Source of the DNA: a virus | DNA: 21,026 nt | Reading direction: 5' to 3' (one strand) | IMG/VR virus record: IMGVR_UViG_3300050025_000251 | Location: 1 to 21,026 of that record | Shown here: positions 1 to 6,764 of the stretch, piece by piece | How positions within the stretch are numbered: the first letter of the stretch is position 1 | Layout: every line of letters starts with the position of its first letter | The notes under the pieces: generated by a model | Seen by the model: only the letters and a program-made list of their open reading frames with translations | Told to the model about the DNA's origin: nothing | Databases searched by the model: none | Program-made: the position numbers and the translations under genes

Positions 1-566
1 GCACCAACCAATGCACCAGCACCAGCACCTTTGCCCGCGCCATGCTTGAGTGCTTTACCTAGAGCCGCACCTACTCCAGCGCCTACTCCAGCTCCAGCAG
101 CTTGCCCAGCAATACCATGGGTTGTTGCCCTACCGATAGCTCGTGACCACTTGCCACCCGATGGCTTCTCTTCGCCGGCATCCTTTTCGATCTCCTTGCA
201 CTCTTGTGCAAACGAGTGAGCCATCACACGGCCCAGGAAATCTGCCTCTGCCACCTTCTCCGCAGCTTCTGCCTTCTTGGCTTCTGGAGACTCTGAAGAG
301 GACTCACCAGACTCTTTCGATTCCGGGGTCTCCTTCTTCTCTTCTCCCTCTTCCTTCTTTTGGAACTGTGGAGGAAGTTCTGCTTGCTTTTGCAACTCTA
401 CAACCATATCAGCTACTTCAGCGTCACTGAACTGGCTAAGGTCCACGTTGTTGTCCCCTGCCAGCTTGACTAGAAGCTCAGCAGCAGCCAACTTCACCTG
501 ATCATCTTCAGCATTAGCCTCTTGGCCAGTGCCATAGATCTCTGCTAGTTGTGCGTCCATGCTCAT
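1..566 (-). CDS. Acidic protein with glycine-zipper C-terminal part, 3' end outside window
   Basis: Reads on the minus strand from ATG at 566 and runs off the left edge after about 188 codons, so it is partial. The start is supported by AGGAG seven bases upstream; a second ATG lies at 560. The N-terminal half is a short helical region rich in Leu/Ala/Asp. It is followed by a low-complexity Glu/Lys/Ser stretch (codons from about 245-355), then a segment with the pattern LGRVMAHSF, then a Gly/Ala region with regular GxxxG spacing (from about position 120 leftwards). Glycine zippers often pack helices or insert in membranes, but here they could equally be structural. It lies 81 bases downstream of the probable protease gene and is probably co-transcribed with it. 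A scaffold or internal head protein is possible from position only. I do not recognise the family. Confidence 0.75.
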   Translation of the reverse strand, partial: MSMDAQLAEIYGTGQEANAEDDQVKLAAAELLVKLAGDNNVDLSQFSDAEVADMVVELQKQAELPPQFQKKEEGEEKKETPESKESGESSSESPEAKKAEAAEKVAEADFLGRVMAHSFAQECKEIEKDAGEEKPSGGKWSRAIGRATTHGIAGQAAGAGVGAGVGAALGKALKHGAGKGAGAGALVG

Positions 567-647
567 TTGGTAACTCCTGTGTGTCTCGGTTGATCGTTAG
601 GTTCCATTGATCGGTTTCTGTGTCTTCGAGGTACGAAGCCTCTAACA

Positions 648-2495
648 TCACCGAGGTGTCACTACTTTCTTGCCCATACTGGTCAGTTTAGCAATCAAAT
701 CGGCCGGAAGAGGAGACCCCTGCGAATGAAGCATACCCAATCCGGCCAAAGCTGCCAGTATATGAGGATGCTCTGCAATCAAGTCAGTCAAAAAGCCCAC
801 AGAATCTCCCTTTCGATCTGACTCTTTCCTGCTGTGCTCTGCAAGAGCGGATAGTATCTCAGCAGCTCCCACTGCTCCCAATACTGGAGCAACCTCAGCA
901 GACGTCTTATAGAACCCATCCCCCAGCCCTTGGCCGTGGACTTTGTTCCATAGTTCTGTGTCGGAATTGATGACATCGGGAATGTCGTGTAGGCAGTGTG
1001 CTAGCTGTTGTAAGTACCCATTATAGGCCGCACTTATCTTTAGTAGGAAGCGGTCTGATGAAGCTATTTTTTCACCCTCTTCCGGCCCCCTTGAACCACC
1101 CATTATGATGATTTTGACCATCCGTCTCTTGGCTACTGGTTCCAAGAAACTCTTGTCCTCCATGAAGGGTAACAGTATCTTCTTGAGTACCTCGCTCATT
1201 CGATCTGAACCCATCTCCCCCGGGCTCTCTGCATCATCCGTGGGCCCAAACACCATATTATGCCTGTCTAGCTCATCAGCTAATGGCTTGTTGCCCATGT
1301 GTATTATGGTGATTCTTTGAAACTCCCGAGGCTTGAGTAACATCCCCATCATCGCGGGAGTAGAAAGAGCTTCACCCATATCTGAAGAACCAAGCCTATC
1401 CAGAACTTCATTAGGTAGGTCTGGTCTAGCTGGTATAGCTTTGCCACCGAACTGAGAAGGAGTGATGTCCTTTTCTATCTCACCGGCTTTGATTTGAGCA
1501 ACCTTAGCCCTAGGCTTCAAATGGCCAACAGGCTTTTTGGTGGCTACTGTACCCGTGAAGAAGCCACTCCCATCAGGCAACACAGCCGCTTGAGCTGCCT
1601 TCTCCATCTGCTCCTCCACATCTGGAAGATACCCCTCATCCTCTGCCACCCTCCATGACGGTACTGTCTCCCCCGTCCCTACTGATGCTAACTTAGCCAT
1701 CACCTTCGCCGTCTTATCCGCACCTATGAAAACCCCCGAAAGGTCAAAAAACCTGGGGTAGTCATTTATAGCAACGAACTTGACTCCATTCGGAAGTATC
1801 TTGTTGAGGTATTTACGTAAATGCTCGCAGTAGTCGTTACGAGTAATAGACACCCCTCGAATAGGCTCCTTCTTGTGAGCCTCCAACACAGCATCCCCAG
1901 GACTCTTATGCCTGGAGGGATCGAAGCTAGCAACAGCCTGTTGGAATCTTTCTAGATCTGTACAATAGGAACATCGATCAAATGGAACTTTTGTTCCCAT
2001 CGATACATCGAAGTAGATTCCTTGATCAAGTTTGTCGCAAATATCTGTAGCACCCACTCTAGCAGCTACTTCCCTATCTATCTCGATAACCAACTCCACA
2101 CGCTTCATTAGATCATGCCATGCTGATAGCATGATTGTTCCGAAGCTTTTTGATGGGTCCTTGTTTTGGTGGTGCTTGAAAACGCCAGCAGTATTAAACG
2201 TTTCATAACCATAGACTGGGCCACGATGGATCAAAGCTGCTTCTGGAAATGCGTCGCCGTTGATGTTCCCGCCCCAGTACTCACTAGCTCCAAGAGCATT
2301 CACCAGTATGTAAATTTTTCTAGGGCTGGGCTTGATTCTTTTAAGTAAATCACTGACGGAAGGAAGAAGAGGGGCTGCAGTTTTACCCATACCAAAGAAA
2401 GCCGCAGCCTTCTCCATATCTCCCGGCTGGAAGACTTGTATAAGTCGCTCACCACTAGGCTGGTGAGCTTGAAACTGGCAGACCTTTATGATCAC
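648..2495 (-). CDS. Probable prohead (head maturation) protease / virion protein
   Basis: 615 aa from a GTG start at 2495 with only a weak GAG-type ribosome site; an internal ATG at codon 27 (2417) is an alternative. Residues 60-170 show the layout of HK97-type prohead serine proteases: NGDAFP (79-84), a His pair in FKHH (108-109) followed by a glycine-containing turn, a strand with hydrophobic alternation (VELVIEID, 133-140), then DVSMG (163-167). The last two would supply the catalytic His and Ser; the assignment is by motif order, not alignment. CSYC (175-178) and CEHL (223-226) could bind one zinc ion. The last ~250 residues are helical and unassigned. KTA occurs near the N-terminus (38-40) and again downstream of residue 240. 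Its neighbours are putative virion genes, which fits a morphogenesis role. A structural protein without protease activity is the main alternative. Confidence 0.6.
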   Translation of the reverse strand: MIIKVCQFQAHQPSGERLIQVFQPGDMEKAAAFFGMGKTAAPLLPSVSDLLKRIKPSPRKIYILVNALGASEYWGGNINGDAFPEAALIHRGPVYGYETFNTAGVFKHHQNKDPSKSFGTIMLSAWHDLMKRVELVIEIDREVAARVGATDICDKLDQGIYFDVSMGTKVPFDRCSYCTDLERFQQAVASFDPSRHKSPGDAVLEAHKKEPIRGVSITRNDYCEHLRKYLNKILPNGVKFVAINDYPRFFDLSGVFIGADKTAKVMAKLASVGTGETVPSWRVAEDEGYLPDVEEQMEKAAQAAVLPDGSGFFTGTVATKKPVGHLKPRAKVAQIKAGEIEKDITPSQFGGKAIPARPDLPNEVLDRLGSSDMGEALSTPAMMGMLLKPREFQRITIIHMGNKPLADELDRHNMVFGPTDDAESPGEMGSDRMSEVLKKILLPFMEDKSFLEPVAKRRMVKIIIMGGSRGPEEGEKIASSDRFLLKISAAYNGYLQQLAHCLHDIPDVINSDTELWNKVHGQGLGDGFYKTSAEVAPVLGAVGAAEILSALAEHSRKESDRKGDSVGFLTDLIAEHPHILAALAGLGMLHSQGSPLPADLIAKLTSMGKKVVTPR

Positions 2496-2498
2496 TGG

Positions 2499-2564
2499 TT
2501 AAATCTCACGTATTTCAAAATCCGGCAGCATGCGTACAACATCTTCGCGTAGTTCTTGGATGCT
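2499..2564 (-). other. Coding-like in-frame extension beyond UGA stop
   Basis: Directly after the TGA that ends the cysteine-repeat gene (2565-2567), the same frame stays open for 21 sense codons and ends at TAA 2499-2501. The translation ends ELREDVVRMLPDFEIREI, an amphipathic, charge-rich, protein-like sequence, unlike the other two frames. The TAA is three bases before the GTG start of the next gene, which restores the tight packing typical of this operon. Without the extension the gap is 69 bases. Possible explanations are UGA readthrough or recoding, a recent nonsense mutation, or a base error. TGA is used as an ordinary stop elsewhere in the window, so a general code change is unlikely. 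Confidence 0.35.
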
Positions 2565-3005
2565 TCAAGACACTGTGCATGTTCTCCGTACCTCAGCTGT
2601 ACTCAGGGTACAATCTTCTTCGGTAGATAACACTATAGGCTCTCCTCGATAGGCAATTCTACCAGTAAGAGCCTTGTACTCTTCTTCCGAAAACTGCACA
2701 TTCTTGATCATCCATTTCTTTCCTTGCTGACCTGTGCAATACAAGCAAAAAATGCAGTCCACACAGTCTAGACAGTGCATGCAGTGTCTACATTTCTCGC
2801 AACTATCGCAGTTTGAACAGCTGTTACAACTTTCACAATTACGACAATCTGAGCAATTTTCACAGCTATTACAACTCTTGCAAGAAATACAATTTTTGCA
2901 AGAGTTGTTGTCTCCTAACAACTTGGTCAATTCTGCAAAGTTGGCAGCTTGCAGTTGTTCTTTGGTGACCTTAACATCTGTACCAACTTGATCCTTACTG
3001 TGCAT
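2565..3005 (-). CDS. Cysteine-tripeptide-repeat (xxC)n protein
   Basis: 146 aa from ATG at 3005, with GTAGGG about ten bases upstream, 12 bases after the previous stop. Residues 1-35 form a short helical, Lys/Asp/Leu-containing leader. Residues 36-90 carry 19 cysteines placed at exactly every third residue. The residues between are mostly Asn, Ser, Lys, Glu and Asp at first, turning hydrophobic (MH, LD, VD, IF, LY) in the last five repeats. Residues 91-146 form a compact tail with GKKWMIKNVQFSEEEYKALTG and two more Cys. No signal peptide is visible, so the repeat would be made in the reducing cytoplasm. Dense metal binding or a late-oxidised disulfide ladder in the particle are both conceivable. 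I do not recognise a named family. See the separate entry for a possible C-terminal extension. Confidence 0.8.
   Translation of the reverse strand: MHSKDQVGTDVKVTKEQLQAANFAELTKLLGDNNSCKNCISCKSCNSCENCSDCRNCESCNSCSNCDSCEKCRHCMHCLDCVDCIFCLYCTGQQGKKWMIKNVQFSEEEYKALTGRIAYRGEPIVLSTEEDCTLSTAEVRRTCTVS
2736..2900 (-). repeat. 9-bp-periodic cysteine codon repeat
   Basis: Codons for Cys36 to Cys90 of the overlapping gene: TGC/TGT recurs every nine bases 19 times with no break in register. The intervening codons are varied, so this is a diverged protein repeat and not a fresh tandem duplication. Confidence 0.85.
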
Positions 3006-3017
3006 TTTACTATATCC

Positions 3018-3650
3018 CTACTTTCCGTACATTCTGTCTCCAGCTCTGCGCCCAGGCCCTGTACGAGCAAGCTCATCGCCGGGATTTATTTGGGGAAGTG
3101 GATTCGAGAGCATACCCATCACAGGTGACTGAGAAGGCATAAGACCTCTATCCTTCTGCACACCCATCACGTTCTTCTGAATTCCCGCCAACATGTTGGC
3201 GGTCTCCATAGGTACGGCTGGGCTACCCTCCGGGCCTCTGTCCAGCAAGTTGCGTACGAAGGAGCCGGCAATCACAGGGTCAGCTGCCATGTGTGGAGAC
3301 ATATGCCGGAGGGAGTTGTACAAAGCCTGCACCTTGCCAGCGTCTTCCTTTCGAAGCTCTGGATGTGCTTCGATCATAGCCTGGTACTCCATAGGCTTTT
3401 TGACCTTATCCACCCCGAAATTTACCATCTGCCTAGCACCACGAATACCTGCATCCAGTGCTAGACCCGCTGACCCTACGACAGCTGCAGTCTGTAGGTT
3501 GCCACCAAGATTGTACCCAAATCGCTGAGGCGCAGTATCTAAAACTGGTTTACCGGAACGAAATCCCTCTAGTAGCGACTTAAAAAACCCAGGTGCTTTA
3601 CTTGCAGGACCTGCTGTTTTCTCTTGAAGAAATGCTTCTACTGGGTTCAT
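3018..3650 (-). CDS. Putative virion-associated protein, 210 aa
   Basis: I place the start at ATG 3650, where ATGA overlaps the stop of the upstream 102-aa gene by four bases and AGGGG lies eight bases upstream. A longer reading from 3692 would overlap the neighbour by 46 bases. The N-terminus reads AFLQEKTAG, close to the KTA-bearing N-termini of two neighbours. A Gly/Ala-rich hydrophobic stretch follows (about residues 55-75). The rest is helical, and the C-terminus is Pro/Gly/Arg-rich (MLSNPLPQINPGDE onwards). No catalytic motif is visible. Position in a run of putative head genes suggests a particle component. The family is not recognised. Confidence 0.8.
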   Translation of the reverse strand: MNPVEAFLQEKTAGPASKAPGFFKSLLEGFRSGKPVLDTAPQRFGYNLGGNLQTAAVVGSAGLALDAGIRGARQMVNFGVDKVKKPMEYQAMIEAHPELRKEDAGKVQALYNSLRHMSPHMAADPVIAGSFVRNLLDRGPEGSPAVPMETANMLAGIQKNVMGVQKDRGLMPSQSPVMGMLSNPLPQINPGDELARTGPGRRAGDRMYGK

Positions 3651-3955
3651 TCGTTGTACCCCTGTGCTTTTAGCTGTCTTTGGTATTTCCACTCATCCAA
3701 CTTGTTCTTTGCACCTTTTCCGCCCTTATACACCCCATAGCCCACCCCTAGTGTAGGTGCTGCTGTAATCAGGCCAGTAAGAGCTTTAGGTGCTCCAACA
3801 CTACCAAGATGCCCAGCTGTAGCCTGGGCACCTGCATTTGCAGCATTCCACAAGTGCCCGGTAGTTCTTCCTATTTTACCGGCAGCATCTCCTACAATCC
3901 CTGCTGTCTTTGCCCGCAGGATACCTAGGGCCTTAGCATATTGCTCTGGTGACAT
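3647..3955 (-). CDS. Small Gly/Ala-rich putative virion protein, 102 aa
   Basis: ATG at 3955 overlaps the upstream stop by one base (TAATG), and the stop at 3647 overlaps the next start by four (ATGA). Both are signs of translational coupling. Residues 1-18 contain ILRAKTAG, resembling the N-termini of neighbours. Residues 20-85 are rich in Gly, Ala and Thr, with a mildly hydrophobic stretch (LTGLITAAPTLGVGYGVY) that could be one short membrane or packing helix. The last 20 residues are basic (Lys/Arg/Gln). No known domain is recognised. A membrane-active or internal head protein is possible, but nothing in the sequence decides it. Confidence 0.75.
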   Translation of the reverse strand: MSPEQYAKALGILRAKTAGIVGDAAGKIGRTTGHLWNAANAGAQATAGHLGSVGAPKALTGLITAAPTLGVGYGVYKGGKGAKNKLDEWKYQRQLKAQGYNE

Positions 3956-4899
3956 TAGATCATCCCGTGCAGCTTAGAGCGAACCTCTGTAAGCTGCTCA
4001 TCAAGTACTTCGATACTCTTCTGCAGGATGTGATGCCCATGAGCAACCTTGGTGAAGGCTACAAACTGCGACACCAAGGGGTGGGACGGATTGGGTAATG
4101 TACCAGCACTGGCAGTCTTATTGAGGGACTTTCCCAACTCGTCCTCGGAGTGCCCACGAGTCTGGAGATGCTTTACCACCAGGGCCATGGCCTCTTTGAA
4201 CATAGGAGCATTAGGTGAATAGCTAGCCCAAACTCTAGCTATATCTCCCATAGGAGTACCGGTCTCTAGTTCTTGTGCCGCCGTTTTACACAAGTCTAAA
4301 GAGATATCATCATAGACCACACCGGAAGTAGAGAGCTTACTGATCATAGTCTCTCTAGTTCCCTCCAGACATAGTCTCAAATCATTGAGCTCATCTATTG
4401 GATTGTAGTGGCTCATATGATCTCTGTCCGACCCTGAATGTGCTGAAGCAGTCTTTTCTTTGCCCCCTAGCTTAATGCCAAATGCCTCGGCAAATGCATC
4501 TTCGGAAACACTGGCCGTCTTGTACTGCCCAACAGGCTCGGCGTAGTCATTAGATCCTACCTTGCTGAGCATAGGATTACCTCCGTCATTCAGGTCTTTG
4601 AGTACCGTGCCAGGGTTAGCGGGCCCACCTTCAAAGGTGACATTCCGCATCTCCCCAGCCTTCTCAAACTCCGTCAGGTAGGCATTGGTATTGGCAAACT
4701 CACATACCCGCTTCACCTGTTCCGGTGACAACTTGGCCTCCTTCACCACCTCCACCACCGCATCAGAAAGCCTGGTGCCATGCTCGCTGTAGGCTGCAGC
4801 AGCACGTTTACCCATCAATTCCAGCTGTTCTGGGTCTATGGGTTTTGCTGCCTGTTGTAAAGCTAGACCAAGTGGCAGAGAGTCAACAGAATCACTCAT
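3955..4899 (-). CDS. Putative virion protein, 314 aa, first gene of the left operon
   Basis: ATG at 4899 with AGGAG six bases upstream, about 13 bases after the inferred transcription start of a sigma70-like promoter. The protein is mostly helical. Residues 35-80 form a compact helical segment (SPEQVKRVCEFANTNAYLTEFEK), and residues 90-130 are Gly/Asn/Pro-rich. Four K-T-A tripeptides occur (Lys at 127, 149, 205, 261), dividing the chain into segments. The C-terminal 40 residues look like a coiled helix (LQKSIEVLDEQLTEVRSKL). No enzyme motif is visible. As leader of an operon that includes the probable protease, a structural or core role is likely but unproven. Confidence 0.8.
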   Translation of the reverse strand: MSDSVDSLPLGLALQQAAKPIDPEQLELMGKRAAAAYSEHGTRLSDAVVEVVKEAKLSPEQVKRVCEFANTNAYLTEFEKAGEMRNVTFEGGPANPGTVLKDLNDGGNPMLSKVGSNDYAEPVGQYKTASVSEDAFAEAFGIKLGGKEKTASAHSGSDRDHMSHYNPIDELNDLRLCLEGTRETMISKLSTSGVVYDDISLDLCKTAAQELETGTPMGDIARVWASYSPNAPMFKEAMALVVKHLQTRGHSEDELGKSLNKTASAGTLPNPSHPLVSQFVAFTKVAHGHHILQKSIEVLDEQLTEVRSKLHGMI

Positions 4900-4919
4900 C
4901 AGGTTCTCCTATGCAGAGT

Positions 4920-4949
4920 ATGATACAAAGTGTTCTCGTTATGTGTCAA
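4920..4949 (-). promoter_or_regulatory. Sigma70-like promoter for the left minus-strand operon
   Basis: On the minus strand, a perfect TTGACA (4944-4949) is followed by an 18-base spacer and TATCAT (4920-4925). The expected start near 4912 leaves a very short leader carrying AGGAG before ATG 4899. This is the only near-consensus -35/-10 pair I found in the window. Confidence 0.65.
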
Positions 4950-4972
4950 CGCACAAAGAAACCCACAACTAT

Positions 4973-5515
4973 ATGGATAGCATGGAGCGGAAGAACATGG
5001 GAAGCAATGCGAACGAGGCTGAGCACACTGCAAGATTACTTGATGCCCGGATGGATGGTCTAGAGAAACAAGTAGCTTTTCTACTCCGGGTGAATGGGTT
5101 GGACCTATCCCATTTCCGCACCGTCAAGGACGATGAGCTACTTGGGCTCTATCAAGATGCTGTTCAACTAGTGGCGGTAGTGCCAAAAGGGATGGCACTT
5201 GAGGTGATAGAGCGGTGGGCCGAGTTTTTCATACAGCTTTCCGAGTATGAATTCACCAGACTACAGCCGATAGTGTCTTTCGATCATACGTGGGAGCCCT
5301 TCTTTTTACTCTGCACCAAGATGATGACCCAAGTACGCCATGACCCCAAACTACCAGACAGCCTACGTATTCAGCAACTATATGCCTTACTAGATAAGGG
5401 CCGGAAGAATTTAAGAGATGCTGCTGTAATCATGTGCAGGAAATACCCAGGCACACTTACGAAGAGGGGCATGGTTATGATCAAGGATGGGGACCTCTTA
5501 GCCAGCATTTCCTGA
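4973..5515 (+). CDS. Unknown helical protein, about 180 aa
   Basis: Plus-strand gene divergent from the left operon. Candidate starts are ATG 4973, 4982 and 4997. The last has the best ribosome site (GGAG nine bases upstream) and would give 172 aa; I give the longest reading that does not invade the divergent gene. The N-terminal 40 residues are charged and helical (ARMDGLEKQVAFLLRVNG), followed by mixed helical sequence with a Trp/Phe/Cys-containing core (HTWEPFFLLCTKMM) and a basic stretch near the end. No signal peptide, membrane helix or catalytic motif is seen. No copy of the GGTATAAGG motif precedes it, so its promoter is unclear. A weak TATGAT at 4919-4924 lacks a good -35. Confidence 0.75.
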   Translation: MDSMERKNMGSNANEAEHTARLLDARMDGLEKQVAFLLRVNGLDLSHFRTVKDDELLGLYQDAVQLVAVVPKGMALEVIERWAEFFIQLSEYEFTRLQPIVSFDHTWEPFFLLCTKMMTQVRHDPKLPDSLRIQQLYALLDKGRKNLRDAAVIMCRKYPGTLTKRGMVMIKDGDLLASIS

Positions 5516-5582
5516 AGATCAAAAATCGACCCCCTAATATGGTCAAAAGCTGGGTATTTGGTGCAAAAACAAGGGGTATATC

Positions 5583-5597
5583 GGTATAAGTATAGTG
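5583..5597 (+). promoter_or_regulatory. Repeated promoter motif, copy 1
   Basis: GGTATAAGTATAGTG, two differences from the copies at 6340 and 11869. An A-rich tract (GCAAAAAC) lies about 20 bases upstream and there is no TTGACA. It is followed within nine bases by a 10-bp hairpin (5606-5629, two G-U pairs, AGTT loop) and then the AAGGAG-led gene at 5677, giving a leader of about 75 bases. Confidence 0.6.
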
Positions 5598-5676
5598 AAC
5601 CGGAGAAGCTAGCCCAGTTGGGTTGGCTTGCAATAGCTGACCTAGAAACCGGGCGACCCCAAACAAGGAGAAAGTT

Positions 5677-6177
5677 ATGGTAACCGAGAAGACCGAAAAT
5701 GCACAAAGCACGAACAACACGACACCAGCAGCAGAGGAGCATGACGTGACCAAGATGACCCCGGCGCAGTTGAAGGCGCGAGTGGAAATTCTGCAGGAGC
5801 AGCTCACGGCTGCGAAAGACAACCTAGGAGGGTTGTCGGCAGAAGTTATTCTCCTCCGCAACCAGCTCAACACAGGCATGACGGACGAAGCCCTTGCCAA
5901 GAAGGGTGTGTTCCCACGAGGGTCGTTGCTCACGTTGGGCCTGGGGCAGGACGTGGTCAACATGTTCAATGACCCAACGGTGGCCGGCAAGATCTATCAT
6001 GGTGTGTCCACCACCGTCAAGGTGGTGGGCGTGGCAACCGTAGCATCGGCTACGTACGGCCTGATTGCGGGCTGGTTGGCCAAGCGGGCTGCCCTCAAAG
6101 CAGTCAGCCATGTTGCTGGAATTGAGGCTGGAAACAGCCTTGAAACTGCCGCGATGGCCACTGCGGCGGTGTTCTAG
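5677..6177 (+). CDS. Small protein with coiled coil and one C-terminal membrane helix, 166 aa
   Basis: ATG 5677 with AAGGAG eight bases upstream. Residues 1-30 are polar (Thr/Asn/Glu). Residues 28-68 read as a coiled coil (MTPAQLKARVEILQEQL then LSAEVILLRNQL). After a linker, residues 113-135 form a hydrophobic helix (VVGVATVASATYGLIAGWL) suited to a membrane, and the last 30 residues are Ala-rich. A coiled coil plus a single helix could make a membrane-anchored oligomer, but no family is recognised. The gene prefers G/C-ending codons (GTG, CTC, AAG, GCC) more than its neighbours, possibly from high expression or separate origin. It has its own promoter motif and terminator. Confidence 0.8.
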   Translation: MVTEKTENAQSTNNTTPAAEEHDVTKMTPAQLKARVEILQEQLTAAKDNLGGLSAEVILLRNQLNTGMTDEALAKKGVFPRGSLLTLGLGQDVVNMFNDPTVAGKIYHGVSTTVKVVGVATVASATYGLIAGWLAKRAALKAVSHVAGIEAGNSLETAAMATAAVF

Positions 6178-6188
6178 AAAAGTCCCTT

Positions 6189-6279
6189 GTGCGGCCCGTC
6201 CACAGTCATACTGGTAATTCCTGCCGGATGCACCAGGTGGAGATTGTGGGCGGGTCGCGCTTGGGGTTCAAAGCCCCGG
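6189..6279 (+). ncRNA. Structured RNA in the 3' region of the 166-aa gene
   Basis: A long helix pairs 6189-6204 with 6245-6260: 16 consecutive pairs, three of them G-U. Inside it CTGGT/ACCAG forms a 5-bp stem (6211-6215 with 6231-6235). A second hairpin follows at 6261-6279 (GGGG TTCAAAG CCCC), with a T-arm-like loop, and then the terminator at 6280. It could be a protective 3' UTR or a processed small RNA. No matching tRNA acceptor strand exists. Confidence 0.5.
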
Positions 6280-6306
6280 AGAAGACACCCTAACGGGTTC
6301 TTCTTT
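6280..6306 (+). terminator. Terminator of the 166-aa gene
   Basis: AGAAGA-C-ACCC (6280-6290), loop TAAC, GGGTTCTTCT (6295-6304): ten base pairs with one bulged C, followed by TT. The U-tract is short. The 3' arm resembles those of the terminators at 6625 and 9974. Confidence 0.6.
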
Positions 6307-6312
6307 AGCCAC

Positions 6313-6338
6313 GATCTAAGCAAATCAACCCTTAGATC
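6313..6338. repeat. 8-bp inverted repeat upstream of promoter motif copy 2
   Basis: GATCTAAG (6313-6320) and CTTAGATC (6331-6338) are perfect inverted copies separated by 10 bases, ending one base before the motif at 6340. It may be an operator or a hairpin of the upstream transcript. The other motif copies lack it. Confidence 0.5.
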
Positions 6339-6339
6339 T

Positions 6340-6354
6340 GGTATAAGGATATTG
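6340..6354 (+). promoter_or_regulatory. Repeated promoter motif, copy 2
   Basis: GGTATAAGGATATTG, identical to the copy at 11869. It is directly followed by an 8-bp hairpin (6355-6362 with 6371-6378) that would form the very 5' end of the transcript, and then by the AAGGAG-led gene at 6407. Confidence 0.7.
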
Positions 6355-6406
6355 ATCAGGGAAGTGTTAATCCCTGGTTGAACCCCACACAAGGAGAACC
6401 CAAGTC

Positions 6407-6586
6407 ATGACGGCTATACAAGAATTGATCAATCTGGTGACTCAAGGAATCATGCAGTTGAACACAGAGATCACCCCAGCAGTCTATAACATCGATCCTG
6501 CCCACGCGGAGGCGAGAGCCAGGAACATCGTGCAGGCCCTGATCTCGAATTTTGATATTCAACCACTGCCGCAAGAGGTGCTCTGA
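6407..6586 (+). CDS. Small unknown protein, 59 aa
   Basis: A short gene from ATG 6407 to TGA 6586. It is supported by AAGGAG eleven bases upstream, its own promoter motif at 6340 and a terminator at 6625-6671. The predicted protein begins MTAIQELINLVTQG and ends IQPLPQEVL. It is mostly helical and slightly acidic, with no Cys, no membrane segment and no signal peptide. Having an entire transcription unit for 59 codons suggests a small regulator or host-takeover protein, which is only inference. I do not recognise it. Confidence 0.7.
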   Translation: MTAIQELINLVTQGIMQLNTEITPAVYNIDPAHAEARARNIVQALISNFDIQPLPQEVL

Positions 6587-6598
6587 TGACCTGACCCC

Positions 6599-6624
6599 AC
6601 AGGCGCTAGAGATAGCGGACCTGT
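6599..6624 (+). ncRNA. GNRA-capped hairpin abutting a terminator
   Basis: ACAGG-CGCTA, loop GAGA, TAGCG-GA-CCTGT: ten base pairs with a two-base bulge and a GNRA tetraloop. It sits 12 bases after the 59-aa gene's stop and directly touches the terminator at 6625. It is probably a 3' UTR structure. Confidence 0.5.
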
Positions 6625-6671
6625 AGAGAAGCCAACCTGCTACCTCCGATCTCAGGTTTTGGCTTCTCTTT
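6625..6671 (+). terminator. Terminator of the 59-aa gene
   Basis: AGAGAAGCCAA (6625-6635) pairs perfectly with TTGGCTTCTCT (6659-6669). CCTG/CAGG extends the stem inward past a two-base bulge, and TT follows. It lies before the next promoter motif at 6718. Confidence 0.7.
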
Positions 6672-6717
6672 AACCCGCGATTCTATTAGCACGTGGAAGA
6701 AAAAACCAGCATATGCA

Positions 6718-6732
6718 GATATAAGGATACTG
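6718..6732 (+). promoter_or_regulatory. Repeated promoter motif, copy 3
   Basis: GATATAAGGATACTG, two differences from copies 2 and 4, with an A-rich tract (AGAAAAAA) about 20 bases upstream. It precedes ATG 6765 by about 30 bases and probably drives the run of genes to 9971, since no terminator is seen before 9974. Confidence 0.6.
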
Positions 6733-6764
6733 GTTCCCAAACATTCACCATTTACGGAGATCAA

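Noticed and set aside
2736-2900. Short-period direct repeats resembling a CRISPR-like array
   Set aside because: The period is nine bases and follows the Cys codons of a gene. There are no conserved repeats with unique spacers.
4838-4972. N-terminal extension of the 180-aa plus-strand gene back to ATG 4838
   Set aside because: It would overlap the divergent 314-aa gene and its promoter, has no ribosome site, and encodes an unlikely Cys/Ser-rich start.
6261-6292. tRNA suggested by a perfect T-arm-like hairpin GGGG-TTCAAAG-CCCC
   Set aside because: The seven bases after the stem have no complementary 5' acceptor strand at the required distance. No anticodon arm can be drawn, and the upstream sequence is committed to a 16-pair helix.
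6144-6293. A -1 frame continuation of the 166-aa gene ending in QVEIVGGSRLGFKAPEKTP
   Set aside because: The sequence is protein-like, but no slippery heptamer occurs in the short overlap window and no start with a ribosome site exists. The RNA pairing explains the region better. Homologues could reopen the question.
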